64,000 bases of DNA from Salegentibacter sp. Hel_I_6 (GCF_000745315.1 NZ_JQNQ01000001.1:2542001-2606000), one strand, 5' to 3'. Positions 43,662 to 53,299 are shown, numbered from the stretch's first letter. Numbers and translations are program-made. The notes: generated from the letters alone by a model not told the origin.

Positions 43662-44342
43662 ATGAAACATATTGTCATTACAGGAACCAGCCGTGGAATT
43701 GGCTTTGAGATGGTTAAAATTTTTGCCGAAAAAGGACATAAAGTACTGGCGCTTTCCCGAAATGATAAACCGGTTTCTGAACTTAATTTGGAGCATGTAA
43801 CTACTTTTTCCTGTGATATATCAAAGCCTGAAGATCTTGAAAAAGTTTCAGCATTTATAGATTCGAAATGGCAACAGGTAGATGTTTTAATAAACAATGC
43901 CGGTGCACTTATCAATAAACCTTTTGAAGAAATTTCAGCAGAAGAATTTCAGAAGATCTACAGCACCAATATTTTTGCGGTAATTGGTCTTACTCAAAAG
44001 TTACTGCCTTATATGGAAAAAAGCTCACACGTTGTAAATATTAGTACCATGGGTGGTGTACAGGGAAGTGTGAAATTTCCCGGGCTTTCAGCTTATAGTT
44101 CGAGCAAAGCAGCGGTAATTACTTTAACTGAACTTTTAGCAGAAGAATATAAAGAAAATGGGCCTTCATTTAATGTGCTGGCTCTTGGAGCTGTACAAAC
44201 CGAAATGTTAGAAGAAGCATTTCCTGGCCTGGAAGTTCCACTTTCGGCAAAGGATATGGCTGAATATATTGCGAATTTTAGTCTAACCGGGCATAAATTT
44301 TATAATGGTAAATTACTTCAGGTTTCTAACAGTACGCCTTAG
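43662..44342 (+). CDS. Short-chain dehydrogenase/reductase (SDR)
   Basis: A 226-residue classical SDR. The cofactor motif is TGTSRGIGFEMVKIFAEKG, the stabilising motif is LINNAGALIN, and the catalytic residues are Ser in VVNISTMGG and Tyr/Lys in SAYSSSKAAV. The substrate is unknown. It opens a tight operon with a SprT-like protein (3 bases later), a mannose-1-phosphate guanylyltransferase and a DUF389 protein. Confidence 0.92.
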   Translation: MKHIVITGTSRGIGFEMVKIFAEKGHKVLALSRNDKPVSELNLEHVTTFSCDISKPEDLEKVSAFIDSKWQQVDVLINNAGALINKPFEEISAEEFQKIYSTNIFAVIGLTQKLLPYMEKSSHVVNISTMGGVQGSVKFPGLSAYSSSKAAVITLTELLAEEYKENGPSFNVLALGAVQTEMLEEAFPGLEVPLSAKDMAEYIANFSLTGHKFYNGKLLQVSNSTP

Positions 44343-44345
44343 CCA

Positions 44346-44945
44346 ATGAGAGAAATCCTTGAAAGATATATTCCTGAAAGAGCAGTTCCTCCCGTTTTCG
44401 AAATGATTAAGAACAATAATGTTCATTTAAAAATCGTAAACGAGCGTAAAACGAGGCACGGCGATTATCGCAGAATGCCGAACGGGGCTCAGCAAATCAC
44501 GGTTAATGCAAATTTGAATAAATATCGTTTTTTGATAACCCTGGTTCATGAGATTGCTCATTTACTTGCTTTTGAAAAATTTGGAAGGCAAATTAAACCG
44601 CACGGGCAGGAATGGAAGTTTACTTTTAGGGAGTTAATGTTGCCTTTTATAAGACCTGAAATTTTCCCATCGGGATTGCTTCCGGTAATTGCGCAGCATT
44701 TTAGAAACCCGAAAGCCAGTAGCGATACCGATGCGAAATTATCGGTAGCTTTAAAAAGTTTTGATCCTGAAAACGATAAAAATTATATTTTTGAAATTCC
44801 GTTTGGAGGAATTTTCAGAATCTATAATGGGAAAACGTTTAAAAAAGGGGAGAGAAGAATAAAACGCTACGAATGTCTGGAAGTAGACACAGGTAAAATT
44901 TATTTGTTTCAGCCCAATGCAGAAGTAGAGTTGCTTAAAAATTAA
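44346..44945 (+). CDS. SprT-like zinc-binding domain protein
   Basis: A 199-residue cytosolic protein with a SprT-like metalloprotease fold. The motif LVHEIAHLLAF gives H68, E69 and H72, and a third metal ligand is likely H86 in QIKPHGQEWK. The C-terminal part has FEIPFGGIFRIYNGKTFKKG. Eukaryotic SprT proteins digest DNA-protein crosslinks; the bacterial role is not established. The gene lies 3 bases after the SDR gene and 9 bases before manC. Confidence 0.88.
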   Translation: MREILERYIPERAVPPVFEMIKNNNVHLKIVNERKTRHGDYRRMPNGAQQITVNANLNKYRFLITLVHEIAHLLAFEKFGRQIKPHGQEWKFTFRELMLPFIRPEIFPSGLLPVIAQHFRNPKASSDTDAKLSVALKSFDPENDKNYIFEIPFGGIFRIYNGKTFKKGERRIKRYECLEVDTGKIYLFQPNAEVELLKN

Positions 44946-44954
44946 TTCCTTTTT

Positions 44955-46037
44955 ATGAAGAACAAAAATCATTATGCGATCTTAATGGCCGGCGGAATAG
45001 GTTCCAGATTTTGGCCTGTAAGCACCACCAAAGATCCCAAGCAATTTCAGGATATTTTAGGGGTGGGTTCAACCCTTATTCAAACAACTTTTCATCGCTT
45101 GGCCAAAATAATGCCAACAGAGAATATTATAATTCTTACGCATAAAGATTATAAAGAAAGTGTAAAAGAACAAATTCCGCAGGTTAAAGACGCGCAAATT
45201 GTATTGGAGCCCGAGATGCGAAATACTGCTCCCAGTATTTTGTTGGGAGCTCTAAAAATCATCAAGAAAAATAAAGAGGCGTTAATACTTGTGGCGCCAA
45301 GTGATCATTGGATCCAGGGGAATGTTGAATTTCAGCAAAATATAGAAGAAGCTTTTACTATTGTTTCTAGTGAAGATAAATTGATTACGCTTGGTATTGA
45401 ACCAAATTTCCCTAATACCGGTTACGGATATATTCAATATAAAAAGGAAGTAACTGAAGAAGCTAAGCCTGTGCTAAAATTTACCGAGAAGCCATCTTTT
45501 AAAAAAGCGGAATCTTTTCTTGAGCAGGGTAATTATCTCTGGAATGCAGGTATTTTTATTTGGAGTGCCAAATTCATCCTGGAAAGCTTTAAAGAGTATC
45601 ATCCGGAAACCTTTAGGCTTTTTGAAAGAGGTAAAGATTTTTATAATACCGATAAGGAGCAGGAGTTTTTAGACGAGAATTATCATAAGGCACAAAACGT
45701 TTCAATTGATTATGCTATTATGGAAAAGTCTGATAGCGTGTATGTGATTCCGGCAAACTTTAAGTGGAATGATCTTGGTACCTGGAAATCTATAGAAGAT
45801 GAATTGCCGCAAGATGAGTATGATAATACAATGGTAAACGGGCGTTTGCTGCCTTTGAACTCTACAGGAAATATTATAAATACTCAAAATAGTAAGTTAG
45901 TGGTCCTAGATGGTCTTAAAGACTTTATAGTAGTGGAAAGCGATAAAGTACTTTTAATTGCACCCAAGAAAAAAATACAGGAGATAAAGTTACTTCGTGA
46001 GAAGACGATAGAAAAGTTTGGAGAAGATTTAGGTTAA
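44955..46037 (+). CDS. manC: Mannose-1-phosphate guanylyltransferase
   Basis: A 360-residue nucleotidyltransferase that makes GDP-mannose for cell-surface glycans. The GTP-binding N-terminus reads ILMAGGIGSRFWPVSTTKDP followed by KQFQDILG. VAPSDHWI, PNTGYGYIQY, KFTEKPSFKKA and WNAGIFIWSA are the usual sugar-nucleotide site segments. The C-terminal isomerase domain of the bifunctional form is absent. It is the third gene of the SDR-SprT operon, 5 bases before the DUF389 gene. Confidence 0.94.
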   Translation: MKNKNHYAILMAGGIGSRFWPVSTTKDPKQFQDILGVGSTLIQTTFHRLAKIMPTENIIILTHKDYKESVKEQIPQVKDAQIVLEPEMRNTAPSILLGALKIIKKNKEALILVAPSDHWIQGNVEFQQNIEEAFTIVSSEDKLITLGIEPNFPNTGYGYIQYKKEVTEEAKPVLKFTEKPSFKKAESFLEQGNYLWNAGIFIWSAKFILESFKEYHPETFRLFERGKDFYNTDKEQEFLDENYHKAQNVSIDYAIMEKSDSVYVIPANFKWNDLGTWKSIEDELPQDEYDNTMVNGRLLPLNSTGNIINTQNSKLVVLDGLKDFIVVESDKVLLIAPKKKIQEIKLLREKTIEKFGEDLG

Positions 46038-46042
46038 ACTAT

Positions 46043-47485
46043 ATGGAGAATAATCAAGAACCTGAAAACAAGCAAACTCTCGATTCGGCAGGGAGATCTG
46101 AAGATTTGGGGGCGAGCGCAAAAGGAATTTGGGAAAATATAAAAGCTTTGATCAAAGAGCTTTTGGAGATTCGTCATGACACCGATAGGGAATCTACTAT
46201 AGAGGCGGTAAAGAAAGATATTTCTTTTAAAGGGCACAATGCCTGGATTCTTATATTTTCCATTTTTGTGGCTTCTATTGGCCTTAACGTGAGCAGTACA
46301 GCAGTTGTTATTGGAGCGATGCTTATCTCTCCATTAATGGGTCCAATAGTGGGTGTAGGTATGTCTGTAGCTATAAACGATGTACTTACTTTAAGAAAAT
46401 CATTTGTTAATCTTGGCCTTATGGTGGGCTTAAGTGTGTTGACCGCTTATATTTATTTTCTTATCTCTCCGGTTAAAGAAGAAACTCCGGAACTTATAGC
46501 GCGAACCTATCCCACAATCCTCGATGTGCTAGTTGCTATTTTTGGTGGTTTAGCTCTGATAGTTGCAAAGACTAAAAAGGGAACTATCGCAAGTGTGATC
46601 CTTGGGGTAGCAATTGCTACAGCCCTTATGCCACCGCTTTGTACCGTGGGTTATGGATTAGCCATAGGAAACTGGTCTTATGCTGGAGGTGCTTTGTATC
46701 TTTTTTCAATTAATGCAGTATTTATAGCACTATCTACTTTTGTAGTTACCAAGGTGCTCGGGTTTCCTCTGGTGAAATATGTAAACAGTAAAAAACGTAG
46801 AAGAACTGCCCAAATAGCTTCTACTATTGCAGTAATTGTGATGATTCCCAGTGTGATTTTATTTGTGTTCTTACTTCAGGAGCAGTTATTTGAATCTAAA
46901 GCTAAAGAGTTTATTTCAAATGTGATGCGATATGAGGGTACTGAAACTATAAAGTCCTCTTATGATTATAATGAAAAAAGCATTGAAGTTTATTTAATAG
47001 GAAACCGCGTGCCGCAGGCTACAATTTCTACCTGGCAGAAGCAATTAGGGGATATTGAGGCTTTAAAGGAGACTGAATTAATTATTCACCAGGGAGCTAA
47101 TCCTACTGGGGATATAGATCAATTATCTTCCCAGGTTAGAAGTGGTATTTTGGAAGATCTTTATATGAGGAATCAACAACTTATTGAAGATAAGGATGAA
47201 AAAATAGCGATTTTAGAAAATGAAATTTCTAAATATCGGGGAGATGGTTTTTCGTTTGGAGATCTAAGTCAGGAAGCGAAAATAAACTATGATGGGATAG
47301 ATGAGTTAGGCTATTCGAACTTAATAAAAACTAATTTTACAACAACCGATACTATTCCAACGTTTACAGTAGGCTGGAAAGAGAATTTAAATGCAGGGCA
47401 AATTTCAGAACAAAAACATCGTTTTGAGAAGTGGTTAAAAGTTCGGTTAAAATTGGATACTCTACAGGTGAGATCGGTGAACTAA
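46043..47485 (+). CDS. DUF389 membrane protein
   Basis: A 480-residue integral membrane protein of the DUF389/TIGR00341 group. The core is a glycine-rich pore-like segment VVIGAMLISPLMGPIVGVGM with LGVAIATALMPPLCTVGYGL as its second half, a repeat that suggests an inverted transporter-like fold. About seven helices occupy residues 70-290; a soluble C-terminal part of about 190 residues includes a coiled segment (NQQLIEDKDEKIAILENEIS). The function is unknown. It ends the SDR-SprT-manC operon, and its stop overlaps that of mlaF on the other strand by 4 bases. Confidence 0.88.
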   Translation: MENNQEPENKQTLDSAGRSEDLGASAKGIWENIKALIKELLEIRHDTDRESTIEAVKKDISFKGHNAWILIFSIFVASIGLNVSSTAVVIGAMLISPLMGPIVGVGMSVAINDVLTLRKSFVNLGLMVGLSVLTAYIYFLISPVKEETPELIARTYPTILDVLVAIFGGLALIVAKTKKGTIASVILGVAIATALMPPLCTVGYGLAIGNWSYAGGALYLFSINAVFIALSTFVVTKVLGFPLVKYVNSKKRRRTAQIASTIAVIVMIPSVILFVFLLQEQLFESKAKEFISNVMRYEGTETIKSSYDYNEKSIEVYLIGNRVPQATISTWQKQLGDIEALKETELIIHQGANPTGDIDQLSSQVRSGILEDLYMRNQQLIEDKDEKIAILENEISKYRGDGFSFGDLSQEAKINYDGIDELGYSNLIKTNFTTTDTIPTFTVGWKENLNAGQISEQKHRFEKWLKVRLKLDTLQVRSVN

Positions 47486-48249
47486 AGTCCTTTTTGTTGG
47501 GCTTCCCTAACCTTTTGGAATAGGTTTGAAGAATAAACAAAGTCGGTAACAGTTTTATCTTCAGTTTTAAAGATTTGCGATTTATCTCCTTTCCAGGCTA
47601 AAACGCCATCTTTTAAAAACGCGATTTTTTCCCCAATTTCTAGAACCGAATTCATATCGTGGGTAATAATAATAGTGGTTATATCATATTCATGGGTAAT
47701 TTCCTGAATAAGATTATCTATAACTGTAGCCGTTTTTGGATCCAGGCCAGAGTTGGGTTCATCACAAAATAAATATTTAGGACGGTTTACGATTGCTCGT
47801 GCAATGGAAACTCTTTTTTGCATCCCACCGCTAATTTCTGAAGGTAGTTTTTTCTCAGAGCCTTCCAGATTTACTCGTTTTAAAACTTCTTTTACTCGTT
47901 CTAGGTTTTCTTTCTTCTTTTTTCTGTGAGTAAACATTCTTAAAGGAAACATAACGTTCTCTTCCACCGTCATAGAATCAAATAGCGCCCCACCCTGGAA
48001 TACCATTCCTATTTGTTTACTTAAGTCTTTTTTTTCATCTTCAGTAAATTCAGAATACGGTTTACCATCGTATTTGATAGTGCCTTTTTCAGGAGTAAAT
48101 AATCCTAGCATGCATTTTAAAAGGACACTTTTTCCAGAACCAGATCCTCCAATAATGAGGTTGGTTTTACCCTTAGCGAATTCAAAATCGATACCTTTTA
48201 AGATTTCCTCTCCATCAAATCCTTTATGTAAATTCTTTACTTCTATCAT
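47482..48249 (-). CDS. mlaF: ABC transporter ATP-binding protein, MlaF type
   Basis: A 255-residue ATPase of the MCE/Mla lipid-transport system. Walker A is IIGGSGSGKSVLLK, the signature is SEISGGMQKRVSIARA, Walker B is YLFCDEPNSGLDP and the switch His is in TIIITHDMNS. It should drive phospholipid movement between the membranes. The ATG at 48249 (MIEVKNLHKGF) fits the family; it overlaps the mlaE stop by one base (TAATG), a sign of coupled translation. The MCE-domain protein is not next to it. Confidence 0.93.
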   Translation of the reverse strand: MIEVKNLHKGFDGEEILKGIDFEFAKGKTNLIIGGSGSGKSVLLKCMLGLFTPEKGTIKYDGKPYSEFTEDEKKDLSKQIGMVFQGGALFDSMTVEENVMFPLRMFTHRKKKKENLERVKEVLKRVNLEGSEKKLPSEISGGMQKRVSIARAIVNRPKYLFCDEPNSGLDPKTATVIDNLIQEITHEYDITTIIITHDMNSVLEIGEKIAFLKDGVLAWKGDKSQIFKTEDKTVTDFVYSSNLFQKVREAQQKGL

Positions 48250-48986
48250 TAACTTAATAATAATTGGGTTACTGCGTAATTTGTAATAATAATTACCACA
48301 CTGGTCCATACAAAAGATGTGGTACTGGCTTCTCCCACCTCTAAAGCCCCACCCTTCATATAATAACCGTGATAAGCGGGAACGGTAGCCAGGATAAAGG
48401 CAAATAAAAATGTTTTTATAAATGCATAAACAAGATGGAATGGAATAAAGTCTTCCTGAAGGCCCTGTACAAACTGATCTGGTGGAACAAAACCTCCTAA
48501 TACTGCCGCCGTGTATGCTCCAAAAACGCCGAGGAACATAGCAATAGCAATTACAAACGGATAAAATAGCATGGCAACAATCTTGGGGAAGATAAGATAG
48601 TTCAGAGAATTTATCCCCATTACTTCTAAGGCATCAATTTGTTCGGTTACATTCATAGAACCAATACTGGATGTGATATAAGAGCCTACTTTACCCGCCA
48701 TGATAATGGAGATAAAGGTAGGTGCAAATTCCAGAATTATAGATTGCCTCGCTGCATAAGCGATAAGTGTTTTGGGTATTAATGGGTTATTTAAGTTTAA
48801 GGCGGTTTGTAAAGCTACAACAGCACCAATAAAGAAAGATAAGAAAGCCACAATTCCCATTGAGCCAATTATGAGGTCATCTAATTCTTTAATGATTAAA
48901 CCTTTCAAAACCGATGTTTTTGTCATTCGGTGGAAAGTTCCTTTTAGCATTAAAAAATATTCCCCAATGGAGTGTAGATAGTTCAT
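48249..48986 (-). CDS. mlaE: ABC transporter permease, MlaE type
   Basis: A 245-residue inner-membrane permease with about five to six helices. Family marks are FFIGAVVALQTALNL, RQSIILEFAPTFISIIMAGK, GSYITSSIGSMNVTEQIDAL and EVMGINSLNYLIFPKI. MlaE dimers form the membrane part of the phospholipid transporter. It is the first gene of an mlaE-mlaF operon, with a 1-base overlap, and is divergent from pafA. Confidence 0.93.
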   Translation of the reverse strand: MNYLHSIGEYFLMLKGTFHRMTKTSVLKGLIIKELDDLIIGSMGIVAFLSFFIGAVVALQTALNLNNPLIPKTLIAYAARQSIILEFAPTFISIIMAGKVGSYITSSIGSMNVTEQIDALEVMGINSLNYLIFPKIVAMLFYPFVIAIAMFLGVFGAYTAAVLGGFVPPDQFVQGLQEDFIPFHLVYAFIKTFLFAFILATVPAYHGYYMKGGALEVGEASTTSFVWTSVVIIITNYAVTQLLLS

Positions 48987-49070
48987 TAAGCAATTTTTGT
49001 AAAGCTAAAATACTAAAAAATTACTCCAAAGTATTTAACGTAGAATTAATCTTTAGCATCATAAGTTTAG

Positions 49071-49078
49071 TATTTTTG
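49071..49078 (+). promoter_or_regulatory. -7 box of pafA
   Basis: TATTTTTG matches TAnnTTTG, 27 bases before the pafA ATG. Confidence 0.45.
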
Positions 49079-49104
49079 AAGCTCTTCAATAAAAAAAATA
49101 CAAG

Positions 49105-50751
49105 ATGAAGCGATTTACATTTTTATTAGTGGCATTTATATTTTCTTTCCAAAGTTTTGCGCAGGAAAAAACTGAAGATAATCCAAAACTTGTGGTAGGA
49201 ATTGTGGTAGATCAAATGCGCTACGACTATCTTACTCGTTTTTGGGATAGATTTGGGGAAGACGGCTTTAAAAAATTGGTAAATGAAGGTTATAATTTTA
49301 AAAATAATCATTTTAATTACGTGCCTACCTATACCGGCCCTGGTCATGCTTCGGTTTATACAGGGACGAGCCCAATGAACCACGGTATTATAGGAAATGG
49401 GTGGTATGATAAATTTATACACGAATCTGTTTACTGTGCAGGAGACGATTCAGTAACCTCGGTAGGAACACAAAGTGACGCAGGGAAAATGTCTCCACAC
49501 CGAATGAAATCAACAAGTTTTGCCGATGAAAATAGATTGCATACACAAATGCGCGGTAAAACTATAGGCGTGGCTTTAAAAGATAGGGGTTCTATACTTC
49601 CCGCTGGTCATACTGCAAATGCAGCTTATTGGTTCCATGGAGCTGATGAAGGCAATTGGATCTCCAGTTCATTCTATATGGACGATTTACCACAATGGGT
49701 AAAAGATTTTAATGCTTCAGATAGAGTAGAAGCATATTTAAAGCCCTGGAATACTCTTTACGACATTGAGACTTATAAGGAGAGTGGTAGTGATAGAAAT
49801 GAATTTGAAGGGGGTTATAGAGGTCAGGAAACGGCTACATTTCCATACGATCTAACCAAATTAGGAGATACCGATAATAAATATGAAATACTTAAGGCAT
49901 CAGCTTACGGTAACGATATCACTACAGATTTTGCACTTGCTGCTATTGATGCCGAGGAGTTGGGCCAGGACGATGATACCGATGTACTTACTCTAAGCTA
50001 TTCAAGTCCCGATTATATCGGTCATAATTTTGGAGTGAATTCCAAGGAAATTCAGGATACTTATTTAAGATTAGATCAAAATATCGCTCAATTGCTACAA
50101 CATTTAGATGAGAAGGTAGGTGAAGGAAATTATACAATTTTCTTAACTGCAGATCATGGTGGGGTAGATGTGCCGGCCTATCTTGAATCTGTAAAGATTC
50201 CAGCAGGTTATTTTGATTCTAATGAATTTACAGAGCGTGTAAAAGAATTCGCTGAAGAAGAATTTGAAGAAAAAGAGCTAATTGAAAGTGTTTATAATAG
50301 TCAAATATTTTTTAACTATAAGGTAATGGAAGAAGCCGAAATTAGTTCTTCAGAGTTACAATCTAAATTGGCACATTATATTCTTCAATTAGATCAAATA
50401 GACAAAGTATACACAAGAGACCAGCTTAGTGGTGGAAGTTTTACCACCGGGGCAGGAGCAGCCATTCAAAATGGATACAATCAGAAAAGAAGTGGAGATG
50501 TAGTATATGTTTTAGATCCCGCAACTATTGTATATTCAAAAACCGGATCTACTCACGGTAGCGGATTGATGTACGATACCCATGCTCCTTTAATTTTCTA
50601 CGGAAACGGAGTGAAGAAAGGCAGCACAACCCAAAGAACAGAAATTGTAGATATCGCACCAACAGTTTCAGCTATTTTAGGTATTTCTTTTCCAAATGCA
50701 ACCACAGGGAAACCATTATTTATGATGTTGGATCCTGAAGAATCAGAATAA
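49105..50751 (+). CDS. pafA: PafA-type alkaline phosphatase (exported)
   Basis: A 548-residue phosphatase of the alkaline phosphatase superfamily resembling the phosphate-irrepressible PafA of flavobacteria. The signal peptide ends FSFQSFAQ. The first metal ligand is in VGIVVDQMRYDY; the nucleophile is Thr77 in PTYTGPGHASVYTG, followed by GIIGNGWYDK; later metal ligands are in SSPDYIGHNFG, FLTADHGGVDVP and GSTHGSGLMYDTHAP. It releases phosphate from organic monoesters in the periplasm. The gene ends overlapping the glycosyltransferase on the other strand by 9 bases. Confidence 0.94.
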   Translation: MKRFTFLLVAFIFSFQSFAQEKTEDNPKLVVGIVVDQMRYDYLTRFWDRFGEDGFKKLVNEGYNFKNNHFNYVPTYTGPGHASVYTGTSPMNHGIIGNGWYDKFIHESVYCAGDDSVTSVGTQSDAGKMSPHRMKSTSFADENRLHTQMRGKTIGVALKDRGSILPAGHTANAAYWFHGADEGNWISSSFYMDDLPQWVKDFNASDRVEAYLKPWNTLYDIETYKESGSDRNEFEGGYRGQETATFPYDLTKLGDTDNKYEILKASAYGNDITTDFALAAIDAEELGQDDDTDVLTLSYSSPDYIGHNFGVNSKEIQDTYLRLDQNIAQLLQHLDEKVGEGNYTIFLTADHGGVDVPAYLESVKIPAGYFDSNEFTERVKEFAEEEFEEKELIESVYNSQIFFNYKVMEEAEISSSELQSKLAHYILQLDQIDKVYTRDQLSGGSFTTGAGAAIQNGYNQKRSGDVVYVLDPATIVYSKTGSTHGSGLMYDTHAPLIFYGNGVKKGSTTQRTEIVDIAPTVSAILGISFPNATTGKPLFMMLDPEESE

Positions 50752-51591
50752 TTTTTCCTGCATTTTCTTCCAACGTAAATTTCTTATAAAACGGCCTTCA
50801 TCTTTATTCACAAGATAAGGTCGTTTTTCATTTTTAGCCCTTAGAAAACCTACAATACAATCCCAAAAAACACTAATATCTCTTTTGTTGAACGCGAGTT
50901 TAGCTGAGGCGATCACAGTAATAGTAAAACCATAGCGTAGCCTGTAAAATGCTGCTCCCTGCTTATATTTTGAAGTTTTGCTGTAATTGTTGCCGGTAGG
51001 TTTTAGATGTTTTACCCTAAGTCTATCATCGGTTTTTATTTCCCAGCCGTGGTATTGTGCAAGAAGTTCGTCTACGGTGTCCCAGCCCATTGCGCGTTTT
51101 AGGCCGCCAATGTCTTTAAAACAGGCTTTTCGGTATGCTTTTAGTGCTCCACGAATATGATCTTTTCCGGTTAGCCTTTCCAATATCCATTCATGATTTT
51201 TCTGAATTTCACAAAATCCGCCGACCATACCGATTTTGTCGTTTTCCTTAAAATGAAGCTTAATTTTCTCTAAATAATCCTTCGGAAAAATTAGATCGGC
51301 ATCAAACTTACAAATGATATCAAAATCGTCGTCAAGTGTTTTAAAACCTAAATTAAAAGCGTTTACAACTTTGCTGCCGGGTAAATGAACTCCTTCGGAA
51401 GTGTTCTTTACAAGTGAAATTTCAGGATGTTTTTTAGCAAATTCTGAGACTATCTCCGGGGTGCTATCACTAGAGCCATCATCTATTACTACAATTTTAT
51501 CAGCCGGGAAGCTTTGATTTAGTAATGATTGAAGCGTTTCGCCAATAAATTCAGCTTCATTATATGCCGGAATAATAATATAGGTCTTCAA
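50743..51591 (-). CDS. Family 2 glycosyltransferase (TTG start)
   Basis: A 282-residue GT2 enzyme. The nucleotide-sugar site is TYIIIPAYNEAEFIGETLQS, then KIVVIDDGSSDSTPEI and the DxD motif in CKFDADLIFPKDYL. The C-terminal part has GWDTVDELLAQYHGWEI. No membrane helix is evident. No ATG lies at the N-terminus; the TTG at 51591 gives the family-typical start with KTYIIIPAYN, while a TTG at 51621 would add ten residues. It is last in an operon with a KASIII-like enzyme and a methyltransferase, 41 bases after the latter. The acceptor is unknown. Confidence 0.9.
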   Translation of the reverse strand: MKTYIIIPAYNEAEFIGETLQSLLNQSFPADKIVVIDDGSSDSTPEIVSEFAKKHPEISLVKNTSEGVHLPGSKVVNAFNLGFKTLDDDFDIICKFDADLIFPKDYLEKIKLHFKENDKIGMVGGFCEIQKNHEWILERLTGKDHIRGALKAYRKACFKDIGGLKRAMGWDTVDELLAQYHGWEIKTDDRLRVKHLKPTGNNYSKTSKYKQGAAFYRLRYGFTITVIASAKLAFNKRDISVFWDCIVGFLRAKNEKRPYLVNKDEGRFIRNLRWKKMQEKLF

Positions 51592-51632
51592 GTGGCGAAA
51601 TTTAAAGGTTCTGCAATTCAAAAATTCTAAGC

Positions 51633-52154
51633 TTAAATCCTTTCGGCATAAACTGCATAATATCTGGGTGTAAAATACCTCAAAACAGGTCTAATTCCCA
51701 GTTTATTCACCGGATTCGTCCATTTTTTTCTATTGATGATTTTCCACCCCGCTTTTTCCAAAAGCCAATCGAATTGCCAATCTTCAAATTCGTGGTAATG
51801 CCGGTCACGTCTATCGGTCTTACTTCTGTAGGCACTGGAAAACCAGAGTCTAAGAGGCACTGTAGCCACTAATTTTTTAGCTTTAATATTTGATAAAACA
51901 TTAAAAGGAGAAACCAGGTGCTCAAAAATTTCGAATGCCGTTACCACATTATAATCGGTATTTTCTACGGCTTTTGTGTTTAGGTCTAGATCTTCCCCTT
52001 GGGTATTTTGCACCCTGTAATTATGTTTTTCCATAATTTCCGAAAAGGGATTTTTTACTCCCAAATCTAGGATTTTGGCAGGCGCCGGTACATTGGATTC
52101 TAAAAATTCTAAAGTTTCTTTATAACGTTTGTTAGGAAAAGTGTTTTCGTACAT
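51633..52154 (-). CDS. SAM-dependent methyltransferase (class I-like)
   Basis: A 173-residue methyltransferase-like protein. Motif I is degenerate (PAKILDLGVKNPFSEIMEKH); the following strand carries the acidic GEDLDLNTKAV and NVVTAFEIFEHLVSPFNVLS. It is short for the family and the glycine-rich loop is incomplete, so SAM use is likely but not certain. The start at 52154 (MYENTF) lies one base after the KASIII stop; a longer frame would overlap that gene. Substrate unknown; the operon points to a lipid or polyketide-derived product. Confidence 0.82.
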   Translation of the reverse strand: MYENTFPNKRYKETLEFLESNVPAPAKILDLGVKNPFSEIMEKHNYRVQNTQGEDLDLNTKAVENTDYNVVTAFEIFEHLVSPFNVLSNIKAKKLVATVPLRLWFSSAYRSKTDRRDRHYHEFEDWQFDWLLEKAGWKIINRKKWTNPVNKLGIRPVLRYFTPRYYAVYAERI

Positions 52155-52155
52155 C

Positions 52156-53214
52156 TTAATATTGGTAAACAATCGCATTCACATTCATCCCGGCCCCAAC
52201 GCTGGCGAACATGATTACATCTCCTTTCTCAAGATGCTGATCGGCAATTTTATTTCTTACCACAAGATCGTAAAGAGTGGGTACTGTAGCCACACTGCTA
52301 TTTCCTAATTCCTGGATGGTCATTGGCATTACCCTGTCTGGCACTTCCTCTTTATGAAGTTTGTAAAAGCGTTTTATAATCGCTTCGTCCATCTTCTCGT
52401 TGGCCTGGTGAATAAAGATCTTTTTGAGGTCTTTTATATCCTTTCCGCTATTTTCCAGGCAGATTTTCATCGCCCCGGGAACGTGCATTAGGGCAAATTC
52501 ATAGATCTTGCGTCCGTTCATTTTAATATAGCGTAAATCGTCTGGAGCTTCAGTCCGGTTAGATTTTCCAAAATAAATATAATTGGCTTCATTAAAAGCA
52601 TAAGTACCAGATTCGTGAGCGAGAATTCCCCCTTCTTCTTCTGTTTCTTCTAAAACCACGGCACCGGCGCCATCAGAAAAAATCATAGAATCACGGTCGT
52701 GTTTATCTACCACTCGAGATAAAGCTTCAGCTCCAATTACCAAACATTTTTTTGCCATTCCAGCTTTAATAAATGCCTGTGCCTGTATCATACCTTCAAT
52801 CCAGCCGGGACATCCAAAAAGCACATCATAACCCACACATTTTGGGTTTTTAATGCGTAAATGATATTTAACTCTGGTGGCTATACTTGGTACAGTATCG
52901 CTCTGAATACTTTCGTGTTTAACATCTCCATAATTGTGAGCTACAATAATATAATCTAAAGTTTCAGGATCTGTTCCTGCATCTTCCAAAGCTTTTTGGG
53001 CAGCAATTACAGCCATATCTGAAGTATTTAAATTTTCCTCCAAATAGCGCCTTTCTTCAATTCCTGTAATAGCTTTAAACTTAGCAATTGTTGTCTTATT
53101 ATCCTGCGGAAAACCTGTTCCGTCAAGATTGTAGAATTCATGATTGTCAAAGTCAGCATTTGCGGTTATAACTTTGGGGATATAACTACCTGTGCCGGTA
53201 ATTTTAATATTCAT
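52156..53214 (-). CDS. 3-oxoacyl-ACP synthase III-like enzyme (KASIII family)
   Basis: A 352-residue thiolase-fold condensing enzyme. The Cys-His-Asn triad is visible: Cys in GYDVLFGCPGWIEGM, His in KIFIHQANEKMDEA and Asn in QELGNSSVATVPTL. MIFSDGAGAVVLEE and FASVGAGMNVNAIVYQY are further family marks. The N-terminal region (FYNLDGTGFPQDNKTTIAKF) is longer than in housekeeping FabH, which suggests a specialised KASIII, for example for a dialkyl or modified acyl product. It is first in an operon with a methyltransferase and a GT2 enzyme. A -7 box lies at 53256-53263 and a CRP/FNR-like palindrome at 53300-53313. Confidence 0.9.
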   Translation of the reverse strand: MNIKITGTGSYIPKVITANADFDNHEFYNLDGTGFPQDNKTTIAKFKAITGIEERRYLEENLNTSDMAVIAAQKALEDAGTDPETLDYIIVAHNYGDVKHESIQSDTVPSIATRVKYHLRIKNPKCVGYDVLFGCPGWIEGMIQAQAFIKAGMAKKCLVIGAEALSRVVDKHDRDSMIFSDGAGAVVLEETEEEGGILAHESGTYAFNEANYIYFGKSNRTEAPDDLRYIKMNGRKIYEFALMHVPGAMKICLENSGKDIKDLKKIFIHQANEKMDEAIIKRFYKLHKEEVPDRVMPMTIQELGNSSVATVPTLYDLVVRNKIADQHLEKGDVIMFASVGAGMNVNAIVYQY

Positions 53215-53255
53215 CTGACTTTTAAATTAAGATTAAACTCCGAATGTACTAATTA

Positions 53256-53263
53256 CAAATATA
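53256..53263 (-). promoter_or_regulatory. -7 box of the KASIII operon
   Basis: Minus strand TATATTTG matches TAnnTTTG, about 42 bases before the KASIII start. Confidence 0.45.
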
Positions 53264-53299
53264 GTGAGCTTTAAACAAAATGGAAAAATAAACTGAAAG

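Noticed and set aside
51633..52178. Longer start at 52178 for the methyltransferase
   Set aside because: It would overlap the KASIII gene by 23 bases; the ATG at 52154, one base after that stop, gives a normal N-terminus.
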